Assembly: GCF_900116425.1 (NCBI RefSeq)
Contig: NZ_FPAS01000005.1
Span: 186,001-250,000 of the forward strand
DNA: 64,000 nt
Direction of reading: 5' to 3'
From: Lishizhenia tianjinensis
Lineage (GTDB): Bacteria > Bacteroidota > Bacteroidia > Flavobacteriales_D > Crocinitomicaceae
The notes beneath the pieces are model-generated. The model had not been told where the DNA came from. It searched no databases and worked only from the letters and a program-made list of their open reading frames with translations. This document shows, piece after piece, positions 1 to 7,936 of this stretch. Made by a program: the position numbers and the translations under genes. Position 1 is the first letter of the stretch. Each line of letters begins with the position of its first letter.

Positions 1-714
1 CCTAAATGAATACATACCTTCACCACTATGTTTAAACCAGATTCCAATGATGTCTCCTATTCCATAGGCTTTACCATCTATACTTTTTTGTTCGTAAACT
101 ACTTTGAATTGGTCACCGGCTTGAAGTTTAAAGAAATCTATACTCCACGCAAAAATGTTTTCAAAAGCTTCGGCCAAAGCGGCTGTAGTTCCAAAATCAT
201 TCACTTGTTCGTCTATGGCCAAGGTCAAATTTGAATTTTGAACAATTTCACCCGTTAACGTATTTCGGTTGATTTTAATATCTCTGTAGTGCTTTTCAAC
301 ACTTAAACTGTCACCAAAATTGAAAACGTAGTAACTTTCAATATTTGCCTCGTAAATCAAATGTTGTGCACGTTTGTTCGTGTCACCTTTATTTACCAGA
401 ACAATGAAGGGGTCGTTGTAATTTACATAATCTAAGCCAACTGCAGTATCCCCAGCCATTTCAGCAATGAGATTAATGCTGTATTGATCTATACCGTAAG
501 GCAAGAGCATGTGACTCATCGTCCAATTCATTTTAACCGTGTCACGGTAAACTTCATAGGCATTGAAGTCAAAACCATACTTCATATTTTTCGGAGTTTC
601 AACGACTGTATCTTTGGCAACAGTTGGCTGAGCATCCGATTTTAATTTTTTCTCATTTCCTCCACAGGCTACAAGTAAAGCAGCAATTCCAGCAACAAAA
701 AATTTCTTTATCAT
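1..714 (-). CDS. M23-type peptidoglycan endopeptidase, N-terminal part (runs off the window)
   Basis: The minus strand is open from an ATG at 714 to the window edge (238 codons), with no stop. The N-terminus MIKKFFVAGIAALLVACGG is a lipoprotein signal peptide with the lipobox Cys at residue 17. The later segment, with the motif LAEAFENIFAWSIDFF followed by LQAGDQFKVVYE, matches the region that precedes the catalytic domain in Bacteroidota M23 (LytM/MepM-like) metallopeptidases. The zinc-binding HxxxD and HxH motifs would lie beyond position 1, so catalytic competence cannot be judged. The likely role is cleavage of peptidoglycan cross-links from a membrane-anchored position in the periplasm. 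It is divergent from purD. The family call rests on recognition of the N-domain only. Confidence 0.75.
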   Translation of the reverse strand, partial: MIKKFFVAGIAALLVACGGNEKKLKSDAQPTVAKDTVVETPKNMKYGFDFNAYEVYRDTVKMNWTMSHMLLPYGIDQYSINLIAEMAGDTAVGLDYVNYNDPFIVLVNKGDTNKRAQHLIYEANIESYYVFNFGDSLSVEKHYRDIKINRNTLTGEIVQNSNLTLAIDEQVNDFGTTAALAEAFENIFAWSIDFFKLQAGDQFKVVYEQKSIDGKAYGIGDIIGIWFKHSGEGMYSFR

Positions 715-778
715 TCTCCTCTTAATTTCTCACAAGTAATGGGGCCTATGCATTTTAGCCCCTCTAAACCAATGTGTG

Positions 779-786
779 CAAATGTA
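779..786 (-). promoter_or_regulatory. -7 promoter box for the M23 lipoprotein gene
   Basis: Read on the minus strand this is TACATTTG, a full match to the Bacteroidota -7 consensus TAnnTTTG, 65 bp upstream of the start at 714. I see no clear TTTG -33 box at the usual distance, so it is a candidate only. Confidence 0.4.
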
Positions 787-956
787 ATGAACTCTTCTAG
801 AATCATTTTGTAAAACCCACTTGAGCTCAAATTATTTTGTAAAATTTTGGCGAAATAAATTAACTAAACGACTCCATAAAACCATGTGTAGGATTAATCT
901 AGTGATATACTTACTAAAAGTGGAGCTTCTATGGTGCTCAAATTCTACCAATTGTT

Positions 957-964
957 TAATTTTG
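957..964 (+). promoter_or_regulatory. -7 promoter box for purD
   Basis: TAATTTTG matches the TAnnTTTG consensus and lies 28 bp before the purD ATG at 993, which would give a leader of roughly 20 nt. No good TTTG -33 box is visible. The rest of the 715-992 gap between the divergent genes shows no gene. Confidence 0.45.
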
Positions 965-992
965 CGCACGCGTATAAATTACATAGAAAAAG

Positions 993-2267
993 ATGAAAGT
1001 TTTAATATTAGGATCTGGAGGTAGAGAGCATGCATTTGCATGGAAAATTGCACAAAGTAGTCACTTAGATGAATTGTACATTGCACCAGGAAATGCTGGA
1101 ACCAAAGAGTTGGGAACGAACGTGAATATTTCGGTTACTGATTTTGAAGCGATCAAAACTTTTGTGATTGAAAACGCAATTGAAATGGTTGTGGTTGGAC
1201 CAGAAGATCCATTAGTATTGGGTATCTCTGATTTCTTTGCTGCAGACGATGCTTTAAAGGGAGTTTACGTAATTGGCCCTAACAAGGAAGCTGCTCAATT
1301 AGAAGGGTCAAAAGATTTTGCCAAAGAATTTATGATGCGTCATAACATTCCGACCGCAAAATACAAGACGTTTACCAAAGATACTTTAGAAGAAGGAAAA
1401 GCATTTTTAGCATCCTTAACGGCTCCTTACGTTTTAAAAGCGGATGGATTAGCAGCTGGTAAAGGAGTATTGATTTTACCAACTTTAGAAGAGGCGCAGC
1501 AAGAACTTGAAAGCATGTTAAGCGATGCTAAGTTTGGTGATGCATCATCAAGAGTGGTAATTGAAGAGTTCTTAACAGGTGTTGAGATGTCTACTTTTGT
1601 ATTGAGTGATGGAGACGGATTCAAAGTATTGCCAGAAGCCAAAGATTACAAAAGAATTGGTGAAGGAGATACAGGTTTGAATACAGGTGGAATGGGAGCT
1701 GTTTCTCCAGTACCTTTTGCGGCATCAGGTTTTTCTGATAAAGTATTGAACCAAGTAATTATTCCTACTATCAAAGGTTTAAAGGCAGATGGTATCGAAT
1801 ACAAAGGATTCATTTTTATTGGATTGATCAATGTAAAAGGTGAGCCATTTGTTATCGAATACAATTGTAGAATGGGTGATCCAGAAACTGAAGTTGTTTT
1901 ACCACGTTTAAAGTCTGATTTATTAGATTTATTTGAAGGTGTAGGTACACAGACTTTATCTGAGCGCGATGTGGAGATAGATCCAAGAACGGCTACTACA
2001 GTAATGATGGTTTCTGGAGGATATCCTGAAGCTTACGAAAAAGGTAAAGCAATTTACGGACTGAATGCAGTTCAAGATAGTATTGTTTTCCATGCAGGAA
2101 CAAAAGCTGATGGTCCGGCTGTAACTACAGCGGGAGGTAGAGTTTTGGCTGTAACAAGCTACGGAAAAGACATGGAATCTGCTTTAGAAAAGTCATACGA
2201 GAACATTCAAAAAATAGAATTTGAAAAGTCGTACTACAGAAAAGATATAGGATTCGATTTGAAATAA
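993..2267 (+). CDS. purD: Phosphoribosylamine--glycine ligase (GAR synthetase)
   Basis: PurD joins glycine to 5-phosphoribosylamine with ATP to make GAR, step 2 of de novo purine synthesis, in the cytoplasm. The 424-residue product has the usual family length. It starts MKVLILGSGGREHAFAWK, the PurD N-terminal nucleotide-fold signature, and carries the ATP-grasp segment KADGLAAGKGV near residue 150 and the metal/ATP-binding region EYNCRMGDPETEVVLPRL near residues 290-307. The ATG at 993 follows an A-rich leader and is the only sensible start. It is monocistronic, with a promoter box before it and a hairpin terminator after it. Another purine gene, purQ, lies at 35.6 kb and is not linked. Confidence 0.97.
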   Translation: MKVLILGSGGREHAFAWKIAQSSHLDELYIAPGNAGTKELGTNVNISVTDFEAIKTFVIENAIEMVVVGPEDPLVLGISDFFAADDALKGVYVIGPNKEAAQLEGSKDFAKEFMMRHNIPTAKYKTFTKDTLEEGKAFLASLTAPYVLKADGLAAGKGVLILPTLEEAQQELESMLSDAKFGDASSRVVIEEFLTGVEMSTFVLSDGDGFKVLPEAKDYKRIGEGDTGLNTGGMGAVSPVPFAASGFSDKVLNQVIIPTIKGLKADGIEYKGFIFIGLINVKGEPFVIEYNCRMGDPETEVVLPRLKSDLLDLFEGVGTQTLSERDVEIDPRTATTVMMVSGGYPEAYEKGKAIYGLNAVQDSIVFHAGTKADGPAVTTAGGRVLAVTSYGKDMESALEKSYENIQKIEFEKSYYRKDIGFDLK

Positions 2268-2291
2268 ATTGAAGCAAAAATGAATATTAAA

Positions 2292-2326
2292 CGAATGGTA
2301 GCTTACTGTTGCCATTCGTTTTTTTG
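2292..2326 (+). terminator. Rho-independent terminator after purD
   Basis: Stem CGAATGG pairs with CCATTCG around an 13-14 nt loop and is followed by a run of seven T on the plus strand, 25 bp after the purD stop codon. Confidence 0.8.
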
Positions 2327-2423
2327 TTTTATAGAAGAGATATTTTACGCACCCCGATGTGGATTAAATATTTATAAGGTGAGTTTAAGCTGCCATTAAT
2401 TTTATTAATTTCGGGTTTTACAG

Positions 2424-3680
2424 ATGGAATCATATACCATATTTTTCATTATTGGAACGCTGATAGCTTCAGCCTTTTTCTCTGGAATGGAGATAGCCTT
2501 TGTCTCGGCTAATAAATTGAAAATAGAATTAGACAGAACCAAAGGAAATATAAGCGGTAAAATATTGGGTCGTTTTGTACAATACGATGCCAATTTCATT
2601 GCGGCCATGTTATTGGGTAACAATATCGCATTGGTTATTTACGGTATTCAAATGGCCAAACTTATTGAAGCTCCGCTAGAAGCTATGATGGGTGAAAGTG
2701 GATGGGTACTTTTAGTTCAAACTATAGTTTCAACGCTTTTAATATTAGTTACAGCTGAGTTTTTACCCAAGGCTATTTTCCAAATCAACCCCAATAGAAT
2801 CTTAAAATTCGCAGCCATACCTTTGGCCATCATTTATTACCTCTTATTTATTCCTACTCAATTTACCATGCTTTTGAGCAACGGGTTGTTGCGTTTGTTT
2901 CGGGTAAAAACAGACAATGGAAGTAATGTTTTTTCTAAGGTTGATTTAGACCATTATGTGCGTGATTTGAACGAACGAATGGAAGATGAAGATGAGCTAG
3001 GGAATGAAATGCAGATTCTTCAGAATGCGTTGAATTTTGGAAATGTAAAAGCAAGGGATTGCATGATTCCTCGTACTGAAATTGTTGCTGTTGACGTGGA
3101 GGATGATATTCAACATTTGAGTGAATTGTTCATAGAAACGGGCTTGTCTAAAATTTTGATTTACCGCGATAATATTGATAACGTCATAGGATATTCTCAC
3201 AGTTTTGAATTGTTTAAGCACCCTAAACGCATTAAAGATATTTTAATTCCGATAAGCTTTGTACCTGAGGCAGTTCCAGGAAAGGAGCTCCTTGAGTTGT
3301 TTACAAAACAACAGGGAAACATTGCGGTTGTGGTAGATGAGTTTGGAGGAACATCTGGAGTTGTTACCATAGAGGATGTTATAGAGGAAATCTTTGGTGA
3401 CATTGAAGATGAACACGACGCAGACGAATTATTGGAGGAAAAAATTGATGATTATACCTACAGATTTTCTGCCAGAACGGATATCGATTGGCTGAATGAA
3501 AAGTATGACTTCGAGCTTGAAGAATCTGCAGAGTATGAAACCCTAGGAGGTTTGATATTGAACAAAATTGCCTCTATACCGGAAGAAGGAGATGAGGTGG
3601 AAACGGACCATTACAAGTTTGTGATTGAAGAAGTTTCTGATCGAAGAATAGAAGTGGTTCGCATAGAGATTAAGGATTAA
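2424..3680 (+). CDS. CNNM/CorC-family (hemolysin C-like) transporter with CBS pair
   Basis: A 418-residue membrane protein. Residues 1 to about 180 form the DUF21/CNNM transmembrane domain (first helix IFFIIGTLIASAFFSGMEIAF with the conserved SGMEIA turn). Two CBS domains follow at about 205-330 (MIPRTEIVAVDVEDD; VVDEFGGTSGVVTIEDVIEEI), then the acidic CorC/HlyC C-terminal domain at about 340-415. Family members are implicated in Mg2+ or Na+ transport; the hemolysin name is historical. The gliding protein GldE is a paralogue, but GldE is normally followed by gldD, which is absent here. A PpiD-like foldase lies downstream, an adjacency I recall from other flavobacteria. The substrate cannot be read from sequence. 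Confidence 0.88.
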   Translation: MESYTIFFIIGTLIASAFFSGMEIAFVSANKLKIELDRTKGNISGKILGRFVQYDANFIAAMLLGNNIALVIYGIQMAKLIEAPLEAMMGESGWVLLVQTIVSTLLILVTAEFLPKAIFQINPNRILKFAAIPLAIIYYLLFIPTQFTMLLSNGLLRLFRVKTDNGSNVFSKVDLDHYVRDLNERMEDEDELGNEMQILQNALNFGNVKARDCMIPRTEIVAVDVEDDIQHLSELFIETGLSKILIYRDNIDNVIGYSHSFELFKHPKRIKDILIPISFVPEAVPGKELLELFTKQQGNIAVVVDEFGGTSGVVTIEDVIEEIFGDIEDEHDADELLEEKIDDYTYRFSARTDIDWLNEKYDFELEESAEYETLGGLILNKIASIPEEGDEVETDHYKFVIEEVSDRRIEVVRIEIKD

Positions 3681-3732
3681 ATTTTGGAAGAGTAAAACAC
3701 CGTTTTTCTCTTTGATCACTGCAATTTTCTAA

Positions 3733-3872
3733 ATATCCGCTTTGCTGCCGAATACTGATTTCCAAAATTTTTAGATAAGGTACTTCCCTCCATTTTGTGG
3801 GTGTTTTATCTCTTTCTTTCAGGTGCTAAACGCAAAAAAAGACCTTTTCGGCAAGATTGCGTATAGTCATAA
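3733..3872. repeat. Imperfect 140-bp palindromic intergenic element, copy 1
   Basis: The left end ATATCCGCTTTGCTGCCGAA and the reverse complement of the right end (TTTTCGGCAAGATTGCGTAT) match over most of about 24 bp. A diverged copy of the same length and end sequences lies at 6479-6620, on the other side of the foldase gene. Internal sequence is only partly shared (TTTCTTTCAGGTGCTAA here against GAAAGAAAGATGCTAA there). No coding capacity is convincing. It could be a non-autonomous MITE-like element or a large hairpin in the transcript. Confidence 0.5.
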
Positions 3873-3904
3873 GTGCACCCATAAAAATCCCCATTTTATT
3901 GGCT

Positions 3905-4040
3905 TAGGGATAGCAACGACAGCCCGCAAAAAGCGCTGTTGTCTGCGTGCCCTTTGGGACTTTGCGACCTCAGAAGCTAAGGCACAAATAGCACAAAGAA
4001 CACCGCTTTTGAGGACTAAAGTGTATAGCCCGTAGAAGCC
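3905..4040 (+). ncRNA. Structured intergenic element, Flavo-1-like (copy A)
   Basis: The element carries a left block GGATAGCAACGACAGCCCG and a right block GGACTAAAGTGTATAGCCCG, bracketing a variable hairpin. The arm AAAAGCGCTGTTGTCT near 3929 pairs well with AGAACACCGCTTTT near 3998-4011. The same bracketing blocks occur at 43601-43734 and 62198-62262 with unrelated inserts. From memory this resembles a recurrent flavobacterial intergenic sequence with ATAGGAGCGGCATCC and ATAGCGGACAGCCCG blocks, possibly the Flavo-1 RNA family. I could not verify that. Strand is chosen so that the blocks read in the remembered orientation. Together with the palindrome it fills most of the 3681-4217 gap; 4041-4160 shows nothing more. 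Confidence 0.45.
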
Positions 4041-4164
4041 CCAAAATCTTGTTCTGCACACATAAAAGATTTTTCTTAGTTACTCATAATGAAGGGCTAA
4101 CCGTATGCGGGAGCTATAATTTAACAGGTTTCCGTGAAAACTCTAAAATACTGTGGGTAGTAGC

Positions 4165-4195
4165 TTTCATTTATAAATTCATATCATTATATTCG
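4165..4195 (+). promoter_or_regulatory. Candidate promoter of the foldase gene
   Basis: TTTC at 4165-4168, 19 bp, then TATATTCG at 4188-4195, a one-mismatch version of TTTG-N19-TAnnTTTG, ending 22 bp before the ATG at 4218. Confidence 0.4.
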
Positions 4196-4217
4196 CAACC
4201 TTATAGAAAAAGAACAA

Positions 4218-6398
4218 ATGGCTTTAATTGGACAAATTCGCGAGAAATCGTGGTTATTATTAGTAGTGGTAGGTGTGGCTATGTTGGCCTTCATTTTACC
4301 TTGGGACCAAATTTTTAACGGGTCTGCTAGTCGTGGTGAAAACATTGGGATTGGTACCGTTAATGGTGAGAGAGTTGATGCTAATGCTTATGAGCAATAC
4401 AAAAACAATATTGCTCAAAATATGTTCAATAGTAAAAGGCAACAAGACCCTAACGCTAGTTTAACTGAAAACGATTTAAAAAATGCAGAAAATCAGGCTT
4501 GGAATGCGTTGGTAGGTAAAATGCTTACTATTGAACAGTACGAAGAGTTAGGATTAGTAGTTTCTCCTTATGAATTGGACGGTATTATGTATGGAAGAAG
4601 TGGTTTTGAACCTTCTCCGTTAATTCGTCAGGTAGCGGTAGATTCAAATGGTATGTTTAACTCGGCAAGAGCTCAACAAATTTTGGATCAGTTGCAAATG
4701 GAGGATCCTGCAAGATACCAAGCGGTAGTTGAAGAAATCAAATTCACTCGTTTGAATGAGAAATACATGTCTATGTTATCTTACGGTGTGAAGGCAACGA
4801 GCTTGGAAGCAAAAGAAGATTACGAAGCAGGTAAAACGGTAAAAAATGTTTCTTTCATTTTTAAGCGTTACAGCGAAATACCATCTAACGAAGTTGAAGT
4901 TTCTGACGAAGAGTTGAAGGCTTACTACGCAGAGCACAAAAACGACAAGAAATATGAGCAACAAGGAATGCGTAAGGTATCTTACTTCTCTGTTCCTGTA
5001 ACTCCATCTGAAGACGATACGATTTCTGCATTGAACAGCATGGTTCAATTGAAGAATTCTTTCGAAAATGCAGAGAATGATACTTTGTTTGTACAACAAT
5101 ACATGCAAACACCTGAGGTGAGCACAGTGAAGTTTTACCCAGAGGATTCTTACTTGAATCCACAACAGATGCAACAAACGTATCCTGCAGAAATGACCAA
5201 CTTAAATGTGGGTGATGTAGTAGGGCCAATTAGTACTGCGACCTTTATCGGTGTTGCAAAGGTGAAAGAGATAGAAGAGCAAAAACAAGCACACGTTCGT
5301 CATATTTTGATTTCTGCAAACAAGAGTGATGAGGATGCATATGCTGCTGCAAAAATTAAGGCAGATAGTATTGCAAACGTGATCAGGACACAAAACAACT
5401 ACGTAGAAATGGAAGCTCAATTCAATGAGGATCCAGGAGGGAAAATGAACCACGGTGTTTACAAAAACTTCCCAGAAGGAGTTATGGTTACTGAGTTTAA
5501 TGATTTTGCATTTAACGAGCCTGTTGGAACAATTGGTGTTGTAGGTACAACTTACGGTTACCACGTTGTTGAAGTAATGGGACGTAGAACGGTTCCTGTT
5601 TACGGAATGTTTGCAGTGAATAGACCGGTTACCGTTACATCGAAAACAGTTTCTACGAGAAAAACAGAAGCAAGAAGCATGATCAGTGAAATCAACAGAG
5701 TTATTGCTAAGTTCCCAGTTGAAGAAAGAACTGCAGCTTTTGATTCTATGGTGAGATCATTAGGGTACACTTCTCGTTTAGCGAATATTTTAGACAAATC
5801 TCCACAAGTTTCTGCATTAGGAACACAAGGAGAAGGGCAACTTATTAAGTTCGTTTACAAAGAAGGAAATGAGCCAGGAATGATGAATCCTTTCCCTGTT
5901 AAAGACAACGATAAATACGTAATTGCATACTACGGTGAAAGACAAGAAGAAGGGATTGCTCCTTTCGAAGCTGTAAAAGAGAGAATGCGTTACGAAATTG
6001 TTAAAGAGAAACAAGCTGAAATGTTGATGGCTGAATTCGAAGGTAAGACTGACTTAGATGTAGCTGCGCAAGAATTAGGATTGAAAATAGAACAGCAAGG
6101 AATTACATTTGATGCTACAAGTGTAACAGGTGCTGGAAACGCTCCAATCTTCGTAGGTACTGTATTCTCAGGATTGCAAGATGGTCAAACAACAGTTGCA
6201 TTCGAAGGTAAATCAGGAGTATTTATGGTTAGAGTGGACAACACAGTGCCAGCACCAGAAACTACTGACTTCTCTACAGAAAGAAAAAGTTTACAAGAAA
6301 CAAACAGAAGTAACATTACTTCTAGATTCCAAAACGCTTTGATTCAAAAAGCTGATGTTGTGGATAATAGAAAATTGAATGCTTTAGGTTTGAGATAG
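4218..6398 (+). CDS. Membrane-anchored periplasmic peptidyl-prolyl isomerase (PpiD/SurA-like)
   Basis: A 726-residue PpiD-type foldase. It has a short cytoplasmic N-terminus (MALIGQIREKSW), one transmembrane helix at about 12-30, a SurA-N-like helical chaperone region to about residue 330, and a parvulin (PPIC) domain at about 355-450. Landmarks in that domain are HVRHILIS, the GGKMNHGVYKNFPEG segment and YGYHVVEV. A long C-terminal region follows. It would help outer membrane and secreted proteins fold as they leave the Sec translocon. The start at 4218 keeps the anchor; an upstream in-frame extension has no support. It follows the CNNM gene but is separated from it by 537 bp containing two non-coding elements, so it is probably transcribed alone. 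Confidence 0.9.
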   Translation: MALIGQIREKSWLLLVVVGVAMLAFILPWDQIFNGSASRGENIGIGTVNGERVDANAYEQYKNNIAQNMFNSKRQQDPNASLTENDLKNAENQAWNALVGKMLTIEQYEELGLVVSPYELDGIMYGRSGFEPSPLIRQVAVDSNGMFNSARAQQILDQLQMEDPARYQAVVEEIKFTRLNEKYMSMLSYGVKATSLEAKEDYEAGKTVKNVSFIFKRYSEIPSNEVEVSDEELKAYYAEHKNDKKYEQQGMRKVSYFSVPVTPSEDDTISALNSMVQLKNSFENAENDTLFVQQYMQTPEVSTVKFYPEDSYLNPQQMQQTYPAEMTNLNVGDVVGPISTATFIGVAKVKEIEEQKQAHVRHILISANKSDEDAYAAAKIKADSIANVIRTQNNYVEMEAQFNEDPGGKMNHGVYKNFPEGVMVTEFNDFAFNEPVGTIGVVGTTYGYHVVEVMGRRTVPVYGMFAVNRPVTVTSKTVSTRKTEARSMISEINRVIAKFPVEERTAAFDSMVRSLGYTSRLANILDKSPQVSALGTQGEGQLIKFVYKEGNEPGMMNPFPVKDNDKYVIAYYGERQEEGIAPFEAVKERMRYEIVKEKQAEMLMAEFEGKTDLDVAAQELGLKIEQQGITFDATSVTGAGNAPIFVGTVFSGLQDGQTTVAFEGKSGVFMVRVDNTVPAPETTDFSTERKSLQETNRSNITSRFQNALIQKADVVDNRKLNALGLR

Positions 6399-6419
6399 AC
6401 TTCAAAAGATAATTGTAAA

Positions 6420-6453
6420 GATTCCCTTGCCCGTTTGGGTGAGGGAATTTTTT
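6420..6453 (+). terminator. Rho-independent terminator after the foldase gene
   Basis: ATTCCCTTGCCC pairs with GGGTGAGGGAAT around a short loop and is followed by a run of T on the plus strand, 22 bp after the stop codon. Confidence 0.8.
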
Positions 6454-6478
6454 TGCAGTTTATTTGGGTGAGTTGTAT

Positions 6479-6620
6479 GACTCTCCGCTTTTCTGCCGAG
6501 TGATTATTTTTCAGAATGTGGAGGTTAAGAAATATGCTGTTTTATTGAGGTAGTTATATGAAAGAAAGATGCTAACAAAGGTGAACGACTACCATTCGGC
6601 AGCATTGCGGATATTCATAA
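6479..6620. repeat. Imperfect 140-bp palindromic intergenic element, copy 2
   Basis: The left end CTCTCCGCTTTTCTGCCGAG and the reverse complement of the right end (ATTCGGCAGCATTGCGGATA) agree at about 18 of 24 positions. The ends match copy 1 at 3733-3872 in the same orientation and the spacing is almost the same. It lies in the 6399-6753 gap between convergent genes. The remaining part of that gap (6621-6718) shows nothing I can name. Confidence 0.5.
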
Positions 6621-6718
6621 AAGGTATAGAAAGATCAATCTAAAACACTACCCTTCCGTGATAGGTATTCACAAATAATCCAAGAAAAATTAGGGTGATC
6701 AACCAGGAAAACTACTTT

Positions 6719-6752
6719 GTCTAAAAGTCTAAAAGTCTAAAAGTCTAAAAGA
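6719..6752. repeat. 8-bp tandem repeat, four units
   Basis: The unit CTAAAAGT is repeated three times and followed by CTAAAAGA, just before the stop codon of rlmN on the minus strand. The array is short and perfect, so it is likely slippage-prone. It is non-coding. Confidence 0.8.
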
Positions 6753-6753
6753 T

Positions 6754-7824
6754 CTATTTAAGCACTCTTTCCTTCAATTCTATGGCCTTGTTTTTATTGG
6801 CTAACTGACCACAAGCGGCATCTATATCCTTACCACGAGAACGTCTGATATTCACAATTAAATTGCGTTCTTCCAGGAATGCGGCAAAGGCGTCAACTTT
6901 TGCGCGAGGAGCTTGTTGAAATTCACCATCATCTATAGGGTTATACTCGATGATGTTTATTTTACAGGGAACATTCTTACAGAATTCAGCCAACTCTTGT
7001 GCATCTTCCAAGGCATCGTTAAAATCTTTAAAGATGATGTATTCAAAGGTGATTCTAGTTCCGGTTTTGCTGTAGAAATATTTTAATGCATCTGCTAATA
7101 CGTCCAAGTTGTTCGTATCGTTGATCTCCATAATTCTACTTCGTTTTTTATCGTTTGCAGCATGCAGAGAAAGCGCTAAGTTGAATTTAACTTCGTCATC
7201 CCCCAGCTTTTTAATCATCTTGGCAATTCCGGCTGTGGAAACGGTAATACGTTTCGGTGACATACCCAAACCTTCTTCAGAGGTGATTATTTCTGTACTG
7301 CGAAGCATGTTTTTATAGTTCAACAAAGGCTCACCCATACCCATGTATACGATGTTTGTTAAACTCTTGTTGTAACGTTGCTCAGCTTGGTTTTTTAGGT
7401 AAACTACTTGGTCTACAATCTCACCAGCCGATAAATTCTTCATGAGTTTAAGTCGACCAGTTGCACAGAATTTACACGCTAAACTACATCCTACTTGAGA
7501 AGAAATACAGGCAGTCGTTCTTGAGGCAGTTGGAATTAATACTCCCTCAATCACTTGTTTTTCTCCTGCGTGGAAAGCACATTTTATTGTTTTATCACTC
7601 GATATTTGCTGATCGTCTAAAACAATAGCATCAATGAAAAACAATTCTTCTAATTGCTCACGTAATTTCACACTTAGATTGCTCATCTCCTCAAAACTAT
7701 GTGCGTTTTTCTTCCAAAGCCATTCGTAAACTTGTTTCGCTCTAAAAGCTTTTTCGCCCATACCTGTGAATTGATTTTTTAATTCAGCAAGTGTTAAATT
7801 TCTGATGTTTGTTTTCTGTGCCAT
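6754..7824 (-). CDS. rlmN: Dual-specificity rRNA/tRNA methyltransferase RlmN (radical SAM)
   Basis: RlmN methylates C2 of adenine 2503 in 23S rRNA and A37 in some tRNAs. The radical-SAM cluster motif CSLACKFC gives three ligands at residues 113, 117 and 120, counted from the chosen start. The methyl-carrying cysteine is in the C-terminal DAACGQL segment. Other family landmarks are GMGEPLLNY and the KRITVSTAGI segment. An in-frame ATG exists six codons earlier, but MAQKTNIRNLTLAEL at 7824 fits the family N-terminus better, giving 356 residues. It is convergent with the foldase gene and about 110 bp from the upstream sulfatase gene. Identity is secure. Confidence 0.96.
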   Translation of the reverse strand: MAQKTNIRNLTLAELKNQFTGMGEKAFRAKQVYEWLWKKNAHSFEEMSNLSVKLREQLEELFFIDAIVLDDQQISSDKTIKCAFHAGEKQVIEGVLIPTASRTTACISSQVGCSLACKFCATGRLKLMKNLSAGEIVDQVVYLKNQAEQRYNKSLTNIVYMGMGEPLLNYKNMLRSTEIITSEEGLGMSPKRITVSTAGIAKMIKKLGDDEVKFNLALSLHAANDKKRSRIMEINDTNNLDVLADALKYFYSKTGTRITFEYIIFKDFNDALEDAQELAEFCKNVPCKINIIEYNPIDDGEFQQAPRAKVDAFAAFLEERNLIVNIRRSRGKDIDAACGQLANKNKAIELKERVLK

Positions 7825-7936
7825 AGTAAAATTCCGCTGCAAAGGTCGCTAATTTTTTAACGTAAACAAAGAAGGTAGGGGTTGTGCAGCTTTGAAATCT
7901 ATTTCTGATCAGCAAATGACACTTTCTATTCAGATA

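Noticed and set aside
714-992. Purine riboswitch upstream of purD
   Set aside because: I see no purine-riboswitch core (conserved loop-loop junction), only a short promoter-to-start distance.
1427-1864. Antisense ORFs inside purD
   Set aside because: purD is intact and full length; the antisense frames have no features.
2424-3680. GldE gliding protein
   Set aside because: The sequence is CNNM/CorC-like, but gldD does not follow and nothing else links it to gliding.
3823-4061. Two overlapping antisense ORFs of 64-70 codons in the gap before the foldase gene
   Set aside because: They coincide with the palindrome and the structured element, lie on opposite strands of the same bases, and have Cys/Arg/Lys-rich, low-quality sequence. 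Structure explains the region better.
4776-5564. Three long antisense ORFs (114-133 codons) opposite the foldase gene
   Set aside because: Shadow frames of a strongly coding gene; rich in Leu/Cys/His runs, no start context, no family.
6719-6752. CRISPR array
   Set aside because: Units are 8 bp and contiguous with no spacers; no cas gene in the window.
3680-6753. A mobile unit formed by the two palindromes plus the foldase gene
   Set aside because: The foldase is a core-type gene with normal composition and the copies are strongly diverged, so I report the repeats but not a mobile element.
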